Positions 1 through 9,379 of a DNA stretch of 64,000 nt are shown here, piece after piece; position 1 is the first letter of the stretch, and each line of letters begins with the position of its first letter. The position numbers and the translations under genes are program-made. The notes under the pieces are model-generated. The model worked only from the letters and a program-made list of their open reading frames with translations. It was not told where the DNA came from and searched no databases. Source of the stretch: Mycolicibacterium grossiae (GTDB lineage: Bacteria > Actinomycetota > Actinomycetes > Mycobacteriales > Mycobacteriaceae). The DNA is taken from the NCBI RefSeq assembly GCF_008329645.1, contig NZ_CP043474.1, positions 5,270,001 through 5,334,000 on the forward strand. Reading direction: 5' to 3'.

Positions 1-245
1 CGAGGGTGCTTCGCATTCAGTCGATCCGCTGAATGTCGAGGTCCCACCGTCGCCTCTGCAACGGTGATCGCCTGGGTTCACCACTGTGCGGCGAACCGTC
101 AGTACACGGGTTGAACACCTAGAAGAAGAGTGGTCGTCCTAGTGTCGGCGCAGGTGAAGACGCTGCGATTGCTGGACGATTGCGAGAATAACCCGCTTCC
201 GGGTGGGAAGCAAGAATGACCTGCTGCGCGTGTGGCGCGTGTGGC
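1..245. other. Intergenic region downstream of thrB
   Basis: No convincing coding frame is seen here. In mycobacteria the gene after thrB is rho, which would lie beyond the left edge on the minus strand, so this stretch probably carries the thrB 3' end and part of the rho leader (inference). A small inverted repeat, CATTCAG/CTGAATG, lies near 15-36. Confidence 0.4.
191..204 (-). terminator. Weak stem-loop after thrB
   Basis: ACCCG-CTTC-CGGGT is a 5-bp stem with a tetraloop. On the minus strand it is followed by TTATTCT and lies about 40 nt after the thrB stop. The stem is short, so termination here is only possible. Confidence 0.25.
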
Positions 246-1181
246 CTATCTCGGACCCGGCGTCCACCGGACGCCGTCGCCCTGGGCCATCTCGGTGATG
301 GCGAACCCGTGGGCGGCGCCGAACTCGAGGGCCTCGGCCGGCAGCTCGGACTCGGTGGTGATGGCGATAACCGCTGGTCCGGCCCCCGAAAGCACCGTCG
401 CTACGCCACAACGGCGCAGGATGGCGATGTATTCCGCCGATGCGGGCATCGCCGAGGCGCGCTGCGGCTGGTGCAGCCGGTCCTCGGTGGCCGCGGCCAG
501 CAGGTCGGGCCGCTCGGTCAGAGCGACGACCAGCAGGGCGACGCGGCTGACGTTGAAGCGTGCGTCGACGTGGCTGATCTCCTCCGGCAGCACGGCCCGG
601 GTCTCCGCGGTCGACGAGCGGACCGCGGGGACGGCCGGGAAGAGCCGGATGTCGGGATGCAGCCGCAGAGGTGCCGCGCGGTAGCGCGGCGTCGCGCCGT
701 CCGCCTCGGTCCACGAGACCACCGCGCCGCCGAGTACCGCCGCTGAGGCGTTGTCCGGGTGCCCCTCGAACTCCGATGACAGCTGAATCAGGTCGCCGTC
801 GTCGAGGACGGGCGAATCCGACTGTGCGATGAGGCCGTTGGCGGCGGCCAACCCGCCGACGACGGCCGCGGCGGACGAACCGAGGCCACGCGAGTGCGGG
901 ATGACGTTGCGGCAGCTGATCTTCAGTCCCCCGACCGTGACGCCAGCCGCGTCGAGGCCGCGCCGCAGCGCCCGCACCACGAGGTGCGACGCGTCCAGCG
1001 GCACCTGACCGGCGCCCTCCCCCGTGACGTCGATGACGAGACCGGAATCGGTTGTCTCGACGTCGATCTCGTCGTACAGGCCGAGTGCGAGGCCGAGGCT
1101 GTCGAAGCCGGGACCGAGGTTGGCGCTAGACGCGGCGACGACGGCCGAGGCGGACAGCCCGGCGGGAAGGGTCTGCGTCAT
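246..1181 (-). CDS. thrB: Homoserine kinase
   Basis: 311 aa, cytoplasmic GHMP kinase that phosphorylates homoserine for threonine synthesis. The N-terminal substrate region includes SSANLGPGFDSLG (about 18-30) and the ATP-binding GHMP motif PHSRGLGSSAAAVVGG spans about 95-110. The C-terminal glycine loop VLSGAGPAV is present. The ATG at 1181 lies 9 nt after the thrC stop, so it is the last gene of the argS-lysA-hom-thrC-thrB operon. A longer open frame upstream is only the thrC shadow. Length and motifs are normal for the family. Confidence 0.95.
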   Translation of the reverse strand: MTQTLPAGLSASAVVAASSANLGPGFDSLGLALGLYDEIDVETTDSGLVIDVTGEGAGQVPLDASHLVVRALRRGLDAAGVTVGGLKISCRNVIPHSRGLGSSAAAVVGGLAAANGLIAQSDSPVLDDGDLIQLSSEFEGHPDNASAAVLGGAVVSWTEADGATPRYRAAPLRLHPDIRLFPAVPAVRSSTAETRAVLPEEISHVDARFNVSRVALLVVALTERPDLLAAATEDRLHQPQRASAMPASAEYIAILRRCGVATVLSGAGPAVIAITTESELPAEALEFGAAHGFAITEMAQGDGVRWTPGPR

Positions 1182-1189
1182 GACCAGAC

Positions 1190-2275
1190 CTAGACGAGAC
1201 CCAGCTGCGCGACGACCGCGACGGGGTCGACCGGGACGGCCTCGACCTCGGGCATGCCCTTCAGCGCGGTGTCGGGATCCTTGAGGCCGTTGCCGGTGAC
1301 GGTGCAGACGACGGTCGAGCCCTTGGCCACCCAGCCGTCCTCGACCGACTTCAGCAGGCCGGCGATGCTGGCGGCCGACGCGGGCTCGACGAAGACGCCC
1401 TCGGTGCGGGCCACCAGGTGGTAGGCGGCCAGGATCTCCTCGTCGGTCGCCGCGAGGAACTTGCCGTTCGACTGCTGCTGCGCCTCGACGGCCGAATTCC
1501 ACGATGCGGGCGCGCCGATGCGGATCGCCGTCGCGATGGTGTCGGGATTCTTGACCGGCTCGCCGGACACCAGCGGCGCCGCGCCCGCGGCCTGCGTGCC
1601 GAGCATGCGCGGCAGGCGGTCGCTCAGCCCGTCGCGGTGGTACTCGGTGTAGCCCTTCCAGTACGCGGTGATGTTGCCGGCGTTGCCGACGGGGAGGGCA
1701 TGCACGTCGGGTGCCGTGCCGAGCGCGTCGACGATCTCGAACGCGGCCGTCTTCTGCCCCTCGATGCGATACGGGTTCACCGAGTTGACCAGCGCGATCG
1801 TCGGGAAGTCGGCCGTCAGCTTGCGGGCCAGCTCAAGGCAGTCGTCGAAGTTGCCGTCCACCTGGATGATCTTCGCGCCGTGCATGACGGCCTGGGCGAG
1901 CTTGCCCATCGCGATGCGGCCCTGCGGAATCAGCACCGCGCAGGTGATGCCGGCGCGGGCGGCGTACGCGGCGGCCGACGCCGACGTGTTGCCGGTCGAT
2001 GCGCACAGCACCGCCTGCTGCCCGCGCGCCACCGACTCGGTGACGGCCATGGTCATGCCGCGGTCCTTGAACGAGCCGGTCGGGTTCAGGCCCTCGACCT
2101 TGAGATGCACGGTGCAGCCGGTCATCTCGCTGATGCGCGCGGCGTGGATCAGCGGCGTGCCACCCTCCAGCAGCGTGATCGGCGTCCAGCCCTCTCCGAT
2201 CGGCAGCCGGTCGCGGTAGGCGTTGATCAGACCGGGCCACGGCTGGTGGACGGCACGTGCGTGGGTGTTCGTCAT
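1190..2275 (-). CDS. thrC: Threonine synthase
   Basis: 361 aa PLP enzyme converting O-phosphohomoserine to threonine. The PLP lysine is K70 in GSFKDRGM, and the phosphate-binding glycine motif GNAGNITAYW is present. The start ATG (2275) overlaps the hom stop as ATGA, which indicates translational coupling. A frame open further upstream lies inside hom in another frame and was rejected. Together with hom and thrB it completes the aspartate-to-threonine branch. Confidence 0.95.
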   Translation of the reverse strand: MTNTHARAVHQPWPGLINAYRDRLPIGEGWTPITLLEGGTPLIHAARISEMTGCTVHLKVEGLNPTGSFKDRGMTMAVTESVARGQQAVLCASTGNTSASAAAYAARAGITCAVLIPQGRIAMGKLAQAVMHGAKIIQVDGNFDDCLELARKLTADFPTIALVNSVNPYRIEGQKTAAFEIVDALGTAPDVHALPVGNAGNITAYWKGYTEYHRDGLSDRLPRMLGTQAAGAAPLVSGEPVKNPDTIATAIRIGAPASWNSAVEAQQQSNGKFLAATDEEILAAYHLVARTEGVFVEPASAASIAGLLKSVEDGWVAKGSTVVCTVTGNGLKDPDTALKGMPEVEAVPVDPVAVVAQLGLV

Positions 2276-3594
2276 TCGGTGGTCCCTTCCAGGCGCAGGA
2301 CGCTGTTGATCGTCTGCACGACGTCGAGGTCGGCGAGGGCCGCCACCGTCTCCGAGAGCGCGGCGTCGGTGGCGCGGTGGGTGACGACGACGATGCGCGC
2401 GCCGCACGGCTGGCCGCCCTCGTCGACCATGCCCTCCTGGCGGACCTCGGCGATGCTCACCTCGCGCTTGCCGAATTCGGCGGCGACCGAGGACAACACG
2501 CCCGGCCGGTCGGCGACGTTCATCGACACGTAGTAGCGGGTCGGGATGAAGCCGATCGGTGAGATCGGCAGCTGCGCGTACTTGGATTCGCGCGGGCCCA
2601 GGCCGCCCTGGACGCGGTTGCGTGCCGCCATGACCAGGTCTCCCATCACCGCCGACGCGGTGGGTGCGCCACCGGCGCCCTGGCCGTAGAACATCAGGCG
2701 GCCGGCCGCCTCGGCCTCGACGACCACGGCGTTGAACGCCCCGCCGACCGACGCCAGCGGATGATCGGACGGCACCAGCGCGGGGTACACACGCGCCGAG
2801 ACCCGCTGCTGCCCTTCGTCATTGGTCAACCGCTCGCAGATGGCCAGCAGCTTGATGTTGCAGCCGAGCGCCTTCGCCGACGCGAAGTCCTCGGCGGTGA
2901 CCTTGGTGATGCCCTCGCGGTACACGTCGTCGGCGGTGACGCGGGTGTGGAAGGCGATGGAGGCCAGGATGGCGGCCTTGGCGGCGGCGTCGTAGCCCTC
3001 GACGTCGGCGGTCGGGTCGGCCTCGGCGTAGCCGAGCGCGCTGGCGTCGGCGAGCGCCGACGCGTAGTCCGCACCGGTGTCGTTCATCGCCGAGAGGATG
3101 TAGTTGGTAGTGCCGTTGACGATGCCCGCGACGCGCAGCACCGAGTCTCCCGCCAGCGACTGGGTGAGCGGCCGGATCACCGGGATCGCGCCGGCGACCG
3201 CCGCCTCGAAGTACAGGTCGACGCGCGCACTCTCGGCGGCCTGGGCGAGTTCGCCGGTCGACTGCGCCATCAGGGCCTTGTTGGCGGTGACGACGGACTT
3301 GCCGTGCTCGAGCGCGGTGAGGATCGCCTTGCGGGCCGGCTCGACCGGGCCCATCAGCTCGACGACGATGTCGACGTCGTCGCGGGCGGCGAGCGCCTCG
3401 ACGTCGTCGGTCAGGAGATCGGCGGGCACGCCGCGGTCGTCGGCGACGCGGCGGACGCCGACGCCCCGCAGTTCGAGCGGGGCGCCGATGCGGGCGGCGA
3501 GGTCGGCGGCGCTGTCGCCGATGATGCGCACCACCTCGCTGCCGACGTTGCCGAGGCCGAGGACGGCTACGCCGATAGGCTTGGGATCGGTCAC
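2272..3594 (-). CDS. hom: Homoserine dehydrogenase with ACT domain
   Basis: 440 aa, called thrA in M. tuberculosis. It reduces aspartate semialdehyde to homoserine with NAD(P)H. The Rossmann loop GLGNVG lies at 13-18, the catalytic domain includes KALMAQ and the VNGTTNYIL signature, and a C-terminal ACT domain begins near residue 350 (YYVSMNVADRPGVLSSVA). The ACT domain suggests feedback control by threonine, as known for actinobacterial enzymes. The GTG start at 3594 overlaps the lysA TGA as GTGA. Confidence 0.95.
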   Translation of the reverse strand: MTDPKPIGVAVLGLGNVGSEVVRIIGDSAADLAARIGAPLELRGVGVRRVADDRGVPADLLTDDVEALAARDDVDIVVELMGPVEPARKAILTALEHGKSVVTANKALMAQSTGELAQAAESARVDLYFEAAVAGAIPVIRPLTQSLAGDSVLRVAGIVNGTTNYILSAMNDTGADYASALADASALGYAEADPTADVEGYDAAAKAAILASIAFHTRVTADDVYREGITKVTAEDFASAKALGCNIKLLAICERLTNDEGQQRVSARVYPALVPSDHPLASVGGAFNAVVVEAEAAGRLMFYGQGAGGAPTASAVMGDLVMAARNRVQGGLGPRESKYAQLPISPIGFIPTRYYVSMNVADRPGVLSSVAAEFGKREVSIAEVRQEGMVDEGGQPCGARIVVVTHRATDAALSETVAALADLDVVQTINSVLRLEGTTE

Positions 3595-5012
3595 GGGTTC
3601 TCTACCTCCAGGCTGAGCAGGTCGTCGACGGTCTCGCGGCGCAGGATGAGGCGCGAGACGCCGTCTCGCACCGCCACGACCGCGGGCCGGGCGAGCAGGT
3701 TGTACCTGCTGGACATCGAATAGCAGTAGGCGCCGGTCGCGGCGACGCCGATGAGGTCACCGGGGGTGACGTCGTCGGACACCCAGGTGTCGCGGACGAC
3801 GATGTCGCCGCTCTCGCAGTGCTTGCCGACGATGCGGGCCAGTGCCGGTGGCGCGTCGCTGGTCCGCGAGACCAGCCGGGCGTCGTACTCGGCGTCATAG
3901 AGCGACGTGCGGATGTTGTCGCTCATACCGCCGTCGACGCTGACGTAGCGCCGGGACGCCCCGGCGCTGATCGCGACGTCCTTGACCGTGCCGACCTCGT
4001 AGAGCGTGATGGTACCGGGCCCGGCGATCGCGCGGCCCGGCTCGACCACCAGCGTGGGCGTCGGCAGTCCTACGGCCGCGGACTCGCTGCGCACGATGGC
4101 CCATAGCGTGTCGGCCAGTTCCTTCATCGGCGGCGGGTCGTCGTGGGGTAGATAGGAGATGCCGAGGCCGCCGCCGAGGTCGACGATCGACATCTGCGCG
4201 GTCTTCTCGACGCCGAATTCGGCGACCACGTCGCGCAGCAGGCCGATGACGCGGTGTGCGGCCAGCTCGAAGCCCGCGACGTCGAAGATCTGCGAGCCGA
4301 TGTGGCTGTGCAGCCCCACCAGGCGCAGGTTGTCGGTGGCGAAGACCCGCCGGACCGCGTTCATGGCGGCGCCGCTGGCGAGCGACAGCCCGAACTTCTG
4401 GTCCTCGTGGGCGGTCGAGATGAACTCGTGGGTGTGCGCCTCGACGCCCACGGTGACGCGCAACAGCACGTTCTGCACCACGCCGGCCGCGCCGGCGATG
4501 GCGTCGAGCCGCTCGATCTCGATCTCCGAGTCGACCACCACGTGCCCGACGCCCACCTCGACGGCGCGGGTCAGCTCGGCGACCGACTTGTTGTTGCCGT
4601 GCAACGCGATTCGTTCGGCCGGGAAGCCGGCGTGCAGCGCGACGGCCAGTTCACCGCCGCTGCAGACGTCGAGGGCGAGGCCCTCCTGGTGGATCCATCG
4701 CGCGATCTCGCTGCACAGGAAGGCCTTCGCCGCGTAGCGCACGTGCTCGCCGCCGCCGAACGCCATGGCGATGTCGCGGCAGCGGGTGCGGAAGTCGTCC
4801 TCGTCGATGACGAACAGCGGGGTGCCGTAGTCGGCGGCGAGCCTGCTGACCGGTACGCCGGCGATCGACAGCTCGCCACCGTCGCCGCGAGCGGCGTTGC
4901 GCGGCCACACGTTCGGGGCGATCAACAGGATTTCGTCCGGCGACGCCGGACGCGGCGGCGTTCCGGGGTGGCGCTTGGCCTCCGCGTGGCGCGGACCTGC
5001 GGGGTGTGCCAT
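3591..5012 (-). CDS. lysA: Diaminopimelate decarboxylase
   Basis: 473 aa, fold-type III PLP enzyme making L-lysine from meso-diaminopimelate. The PLP lysine is K96 in RYAAKAF. Further motifs are HGNNKS, GLHSHIGSQ, the glycine loop DLGGGLGIS, EPGRAIAG and the CESGD dimer-active-site motif. ATG 5012 shares one base with the argS stop (TGATG). The N-terminal ~25 residues are a polar extension typical of mycobacterial LysA. Confidence 0.95.
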   Translation of the reverse strand: MAHPAGPRHAEAKRHPGTPPRPASPDEILLIAPNVWPRNAARGDGGELSIAGVPVSRLAADYGTPLFVIDEDDFRTRCRDIAMAFGGGEHVRYAAKAFLCSEIARWIHQEGLALDVCSGGELAVALHAGFPAERIALHGNNKSVAELTRAVEVGVGHVVVDSEIEIERLDAIAGAAGVVQNVLLRVTVGVEAHTHEFISTAHEDQKFGLSLASGAAMNAVRRVFATDNLRLVGLHSHIGSQIFDVAGFELAAHRVIGLLRDVVAEFGVEKTAQMSIVDLGGGLGISYLPHDDPPPMKELADTLWAIVRSESAAVGLPTPTLVVEPGRAIAGPGTITLYEVGTVKDVAISAGASRRYVSVDGGMSDNIRTSLYDAEYDARLVSRTSDAPPALARIVGKHCESGDIVVRDTWVSDDVTPGDLIGVAATGAYCYSMSSRYNLLARPAVVAVRDGVSRLILRRETVDDLLSLEVENP

Positions 5013-6661
5013 CACATGCGCTCCGGTGCACTGACGCCGAGTATGTCGAGTCCGTTGGCGATCACCTGGCGCGTCGCGGCGCACAGCGCCAGCCGCGCGG
5101 CGTGCAGGTCGCCGGGCTCCTCGTCGCCCATCGGCAGGACGCGGCAGGAATCGTAGAAGCGGTGGTAATCGCCGGCGAGATCCTCCAGGTAGCGGCACAC
5201 CCGGTGCGGCTCGCGCAGCGCCACCGCGGTGGCCAGGATGCGCGGGAACTCGCCAAGGGTCCGCATGAGCGTGCCCTCGCGGTCGTGGGTGAGCAGGTCG
5301 AGGTGGCCGGTGTCCGCGGCGATGCCGAGGTCGGCCGCGCTGCGCGCCAGCGCCGAGAGCCGGGCGTGTGCGTATTGCACGTAGTAGACCGGGTTCTCGC
5401 TCGACGCGCTCGACCACAGCTCGAGGTCGATGTCGATCGGGCTGTCCACCGAGCTGCGGATCAGCACGTACCGGGCGGCGTCCACGCCGATGGCGTCGAC
5501 GAGGTCGTCGAGGGTGATGACGGTGCCGGCGCGCTTGCTCATCCGGACCGGCTGGCCGTCGCGAACCAGGTTGACCAGCTGCCCGATCAGCACCTCGACG
5601 GTGTTCGGGTCGTCGCCGAGCGCGGCCGCGGCGGCCTTCAGCCGGGCGATGTAGCCGTGGTGGTCGGCGCCGAGCATGTAGATGCACAGGTCGAAGCCGC
5701 GCTGCCGCTTGTCGAGGTAGTAGGCGAGGTCGCCGGCGATGTAGGCCGGGTTGCCGTCGCTCTTGATGACGACGCGGTCCTTGTCGTCGCCGAACTCGGT
5801 GGTGCGCAACCAGGTTGCGCCGTCCTTCTCGTAGATGTTGCCGGTCTCGCGCAGCTTGGCGATCGCCTGCTCGACGCGGCCGGAGGTGTGCATCGAGTCT
5901 TCGTGGGTGTACACGTCGAAGTCGGTGCCGAACTCGTGCAGCGAGGACTTGATGTGGGCGAACATCAGGTCGACGCCGATCGAGCGGAACGTCTCCTGCT
6001 GCGCGTCGTCGGGCAGGCCGAGCACGTCGGGTGCCTGAGCGAGGACCTGGTTGGCGATGTCGACGATGTAGCCGCCGGCGTAGCCGTCCTCGGGCGCCGG
6101 CTGCCCCTTGGCCGCGGCGACCAACGACCGCGCGAAGCGGTCGATCTGGGCTCCGTGGTCGTTGAAGTAGTACTCCCGGACCACCTCGGCGCCCTGCGTG
6201 GACAGCAGCCGGCCCAGCGCGTCGCCGACCGCGGCCCAGCGGGTGCCGCCGATGTGGATGGGGCCGGTCGGGTTCGCCGAGACGAACTCCAGGTTCACCT
6301 TGATGCCCAGCGCGTCGGAGTGGCCGTAGGCGTCCCCCGCGGCGAGCACGTTCGACACGACGACGCTCTGCGCGGCGGTCTCGATGCGCAGGTTGACGAA
6401 GCCGGGGCCGGCCACGTCGGCGCCGGAGATGCCGTCGGCGGCGGTCAGCGCTTCGGCGAGCCACCCGGCCAGCTCACGGGGGTTGGTGCCGACCTTCTTG
6501 CCCACCTGCAGCGCGAGGTTCGTCGCGTAGTCACCATGCTCGGGATTGCGGGGACGCTCCACCGTGACGGTCTCCGGCAGCGCAGCGGTGTCGAGGCCAC
6601 GCTCGGCCAGAACCGCCGCGGCAGTGGTCTTGAGCAGGAGAGCCAGATCGGCGGGGGTCAC
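5012..6661 (-). CDS. argS: Arginyl-tRNA synthetase
   Basis: 549 aa class Ia aminoacyl-tRNA synthetase charging tRNA-Arg. It has an N-terminal Add-1 domain, the HIGH-type motif HIGGTRWAAVGD near residue 115, the KMSKS-type motif RMSKRAG near 375 and a C-terminal DALR anticodon domain. The GTG start at 6661 lies 8 nt after TAGGAT on the minus strand, suggesting a leaderless transcript for the whole operon. A tRNA-Arg gene lies about 100 bp away, divergently. Confidence 0.95.
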   Translation of the reverse strand: MTPADLALLLKTTAAAVLAERGLDTAALPETVTVERPRNPEHGDYATNLALQVGKKVGTNPRELAGWLAEALTAADGISGADVAGPGFVNLRIETAAQSVVVSNVLAAGDAYGHSDALGIKVNLEFVSANPTGPIHIGGTRWAAVGDALGRLLSTQGAEVVREYYFNDHGAQIDRFARSLVAAAKGQPAPEDGYAGGYIVDIANQVLAQAPDVLGLPDDAQQETFRSIGVDLMFAHIKSSLHEFGTDFDVYTHEDSMHTSGRVEQAIAKLRETGNIYEKDGATWLRTTEFGDDKDRVVIKSDGNPAYIAGDLAYYLDKRQRGFDLCIYMLGADHHGYIARLKAAAAALGDDPNTVEVLIGQLVNLVRDGQPVRMSKRAGTVITLDDLVDAIGVDAARYVLIRSSVDSPIDIDLELWSSASSENPVYYVQYAHARLSALARSAADLGIAADTGHLDLLTHDREGTLMRTLGEFPRILATAVALREPHRVCRYLEDLAGDYHRFYDSCRVLPMGDEEPGDLHAARLALCAATRQVIANGLDILGVSAPERM

Positions 6662-6761
6662 GGGGCACCATCCTATGGTCTGAGGTGGTCAGCCCCCGAA
6701 TCGGTTTCCGGGCCTCCCATGGGATAGGCTGTCGACGCCCAACGGCGCAGCAGGTCCGTGC

Positions 6762-6834
6762 GCCCCCGTAGCTCAGGGGATAGAGCGTCTGCCTCCGGAG
6801 CAGAAGGCCGCAGGTTCGAATCCTGCCGGGGGCA
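6762..6834 (+). tRNA. tRNA-Arg (anticodon CCG)
   Basis: The acceptor stem GCCCCCG/CGGGGGC closes the 73-nt cloverleaf. The D arm is GCTC/GAGC. The anticodon stem TCTGC/GCAGA carries loop CTCCGGA with anticodon CCG, and the T arm is GCAGG-TTCGAAT-CCTGC. The CCA end is encoded at 6835-6837. The gene matches the position of the tRNA-Arg beside argS in other mycobacteria and could serve as an integration target for the AT-richer DNA that follows. Confidence 0.97.
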
Positions 6835-6837
6835 CCA

Positions 6838-6858
6838 GGTCAGGCGATGTCTCTGACC
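6838..6858 (+). terminator. Possible tRNA terminator hairpin
   Basis: GGTCAG (6838-6843) pairs with CTGACC (6853-6858) across a 9-nt loop, starting directly after the CCA of the tRNA. There is no T-tract. Confidence 0.35.
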
Positions 6859-6886
6859 ACGGCGTGCAAGAAGTGTGCCCACGGAC

Positions 6887-8512
6887 TTATCCGTCGAGCG
6901 CCGCTGCCCGGCCCTTCGCGATGGCTGGGACGACCACTTCGTGCAGATAGGTGCATTTAAGTGACGACCAGTTACCGCGCGAGGGGTGTCGAAGGGACAC
7001 CCAGACGAAGCTGTTGCCGTTGAGGGCACATGCGTTCACATTCGCGGCTATCGACCCGTTGACCCCAAGAGCCGCGAACAACGTGTCTTTCAGTCTCGCA
7101 CCCTGCGAAATCACCAGCGACGGTTGAAGGATGTCGATAGTAGCGCGCAAGTGCCGTGAGCAAGACTTCCGCATCACGCCTGTCGCCCTAGAGTTGGCGG
7201 TTCCCGCGTCGACCGCGGAACACAGCAGAAGATTGGTCATCGCATAGGCATCGAAGAAATGGGCGCGCGATCCGTCGCCAAATGAAATGTGTTCGATGTC
7301 CGCGTCCACCGGAAGCCCGAACGCCAGTCGAAGCGCAAAGGTGACGCCCCTCATGTGTTGGTTGCGTTGCCCGAAGCCGACCTTGCCGGCGGTCAGCACG
7401 TCCTCGGTCCGCTGTTCGACGGTGCGGTGCTGTTTAGCTTCGCCCGTTTCCATGGGCAGAACGAGAACACGGTACGGCTTGCCATCAACCTGGGTGTCGT
7501 AACACGGACCGACCATGTGGCTTTGAGCCTCGTAGAAGCTGGCACCGGCCTTCTCAGCGGACAAACGGCACGCGCCCGCGGTCCTGCAGATGAAATCCTC
7601 ACTGTCGTTCCACACGTTCGCCGCGAGATACGACTCGAGCTGCGCCTTCCGCTGCTGCGATGCGGCGCGATCGACCAACCAGACCGGCGACGCCCCGCCT
7701 TCGGTACTAGCTTCTCGTCGCAGCGATGCGAGGTCTTGGTGCGGGCTCCGCCAGACCGCCGGGTCGAGTGCGTCGGGGCCGAGTGTGGTGACATCGTCCG
7801 GAATCGGCACGCCAACATCGGACACGCTCACGCTCACCGGCTCATCGACGGTCGTGGTCGTGACTACTACGGGGTCGCTAAGCACCGCGGGGTCTACGGT
7901 CAGCAGCCCCTTCTCGATGAGGGCGGTCAGCATGAGATGGGTGTAGATGACGCGGTCGCAGATGCGGGCGATGCCCGGCGCGGCGTCGTAGTACCGCTGG
8001 TCAAGGCTCAGGTCGCGGATCACTGACGACCGCGGCGACTGGGCGTGGATCACGTCGCCGTCGAGCCAGGTGTGCATTAGCTTTCGGTCGGTGGTGTCGC
8101 CGCTGGGAGTTGCCGCCCAGTAGGCCTGAGCTCCGAGGTTGGCATCGATGACGGCGCGCCAGTAGTGGTGCCACCATTCGAGGTCGATCTCCTCGTTGAG
8201 CGAATCGGTACCGGCCACTTGTTCGAGCGCATCAAGCATCTTGGCGTAGTAGATGGGCTCCGAGCTCAAGACCAGCGGGCGCACCCGGCTCGCGAGCGAC
8301 TCCAACGCCTCCTCGGGTGGGTATTCGGCTTGCAGTCGGTGGCTTTCCTCGTCGGTCTTAGTGTTTACCTCCACCATGATGGTGACCTCGCCCTTGTGCA
8401 GCTTGGTTATCAGCGCCGCCTGCTCGCGAATCAGGGAGTGCGCCATAACGCGGCGGGTGCGCAGTAGAAACCCCTCAATCACGGCTTGCGGTGTGGGCGG
8501 TGCTGCGGCCAT
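6887..8512 (-). CDS. Large uracil-DNA-glycosylase-like protein
   Basis: 541 aa, not a recognised named gene. Residues 1 to about 240 form a mainly helical domain I cannot assign (EPIYYAKMLDALEQ, EWWHHYWRAVIDANLG), followed by a Val/Thr/Pro-rich linker. Residues about 300-535 resemble Fe-S (family 4/5-type) uracil-DNA glycosylases: VLVLPMETGEA (349-359) in the motif-A position, TNLLLC with C431, C451 followed by SRHLRATIDILQP, and VSLRHPS (505-511) in the motif-B position. Cys 309, 315, 431 and 451 could be cluster ligands, though C-x5-C is wider than the usual C-x2-C. ATG 8512 is preferred because TAGAGT lies 7 nt upstream; a GTG at 8542 is possible. Base composition is clearly AT-richer than neighbouring genes, suggesting transfer. 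Confidence 0.6.
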   Translation of the reverse strand: MAAAPPTPQAVIEGFLLRTRRVMAHSLIREQAALITKLHKGEVTIMVEVNTKTDEESHRLQAEYPPEEALESLASRVRPLVLSSEPIYYAKMLDALEQVAGTDSLNEEIDLEWWHHYWRAVIDANLGAQAYWAATPSGDTTDRKLMHTWLDGDVIHAQSPRSSVIRDLSLDQRYYDAAPGIARICDRVIYTHLMLTALIEKGLLTVDPAVLSDPVVVTTTTVDEPVSVSVSDVGVPIPDDVTTLGPDALDPAVWRSPHQDLASLRREASTEGGASPVWLVDRAASQQRKAQLESYLAANVWNDSEDFICRTAGACRLSAEKAGASFYEAQSHMVGPCYDTQVDGKPYRVLVLPMETGEAKQHRTVEQRTEDVLTAGKVGFGQRNQHMRGVTFALRLAFGLPVDADIEHISFGDGSRAHFFDAYAMTNLLLCSAVDAGTANSRATGVMRKSCSRHLRATIDILQPSLVISQGARLKDTLFAALGVNGSIAANVNACALNGNSFVWVSLRHPSRGNWSSLKCTYLHEVVVPAIAKGRAAALDG

Positions 8513-8519
8513 GAACGGC

Positions 8520-8525
8520 ACTCTA
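8520..8525 (-). promoter_or_regulatory. -10 box, leaderless glycosylase-like gene
   Basis: TAGAGT on the minus strand, 7 nt before ATG 8512. It decides the start over the GTG 30 nt upstream. No good -35 is seen. Confidence 0.45.
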
Positions 8526-8587
8526 CGACCGCGTACCGGCACCTAGACGGACGTCGAAGGTCCCTCGATGGCGATACCGCCTCCGGC

Positions 8588-9379
8588 TCACAGGGCTATA
8601 TCAGCCACCACTATCGCGTGATCGGATAATTTCCCGTCGGACACCTTGCCGCGAACATGGTGAAGGTGTTGCGCGCTTCTAATGCTTTCCCGCAATGGAG
8701 CCGAGACCCAGATGTAATCAAGGCGAAAGCCGTTGAAGTCCCTACCGTCTCTAGTCGTGAACCACGTGTAATCCCTGTTCTTGGGATTCAAGTAGCGCCA
8801 AGTGTCGGTGAATCTGCCGTCCATTCGCAAAACACGGATATTCTCTGAAAGCTTGAACGGGGTCCCTCTGGGGGTCCTGTCGATCTCGTTGAGTCCAGTG
8901 TTGAGATCGCCCATGATTGCAACTCTCTCGTCCTTATGAATCGTGGCATACCGAATGACCTCATACCACAGCAGCTCCTTGCGTTTCTGGCCCGACATAC
9001 CGCGGCCTTCGGAGTCGAACTTGTGGTCCGGCGAACCCGGAATGTGGACGCACAGCACACGCAGATCCATGCTCGGAATACGGACGGATGCCCACCGTTC
9101 TTGGTCGTGGGTAATTTCTTCTTTCACGGCTTCGAAGGGCTTCTTTGATGCAAGCAGGACACTGTTGACATCCTCCCCGGAGGGCGTTTCGATGTAATCG
9201 AAACCACTCGCTTCTAGAGTTCGCGACAGGGTCGCGAGATTATTAGATTTCACCTCGGTAAAACCGACTACATCCGGTGCCAACAGATCGACTTCGCGCA
9301 TTATCTGCGGCACCCGATTGCCGCCTCCGCTTTGAATATTCCAGGTTAAGAAGCGCGTCGTGCCGTCAGCTCTCGTCAC
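8588..9379 (-). CDS. EEP-superfamily nuclease (ExoIII/AP-endonuclease fold)
   Basis: 263 aa. It carries the full endonuclease/exonuclease/phosphatase signature: N14 in TWNIQ, E42 in GFTEVK, the VHIPGSPDH strand (111-119), D158/N160 in MGDLNTGLNEID, D221 in FRLDYIW, and D253-H254 in LSDHA. Members cut DNA, RNA or phosphodiesters; the substrate is unknown here. The TWN/GDLN/SDH spacing resembles Exo III-like enzymes. It lies upstream of, and in the same direction as, the glycosylase-like gene with a 75-bp gap. A GTG start is the only available one. Local GC is about 55% in sampled lines against about 70% around. Confidence 0.8.
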   Translation of the reverse strand: MTRADGTTRFLTWNIQSGGGNRVPQIMREVDLLAPDVVGFTEVKSNNLATLSRTLEASGFDYIETPSGEDVNSVLLASKKPFEAVKEEITHDQERWASVRIPSMDLRVLCVHIPGSPDHKFDSEGRGMSGQKRKELLWYEVIRYATIHKDERVAIMGDLNTGLNEIDRTPRGTPFKLSENIRVLRMDGRFTDTWRYLNPKNRDYTWFTTRDGRDFNGFRLDYIWVSAPLRESIRSAQHLHHVRGKVSDGKLSDHAIVVADIAL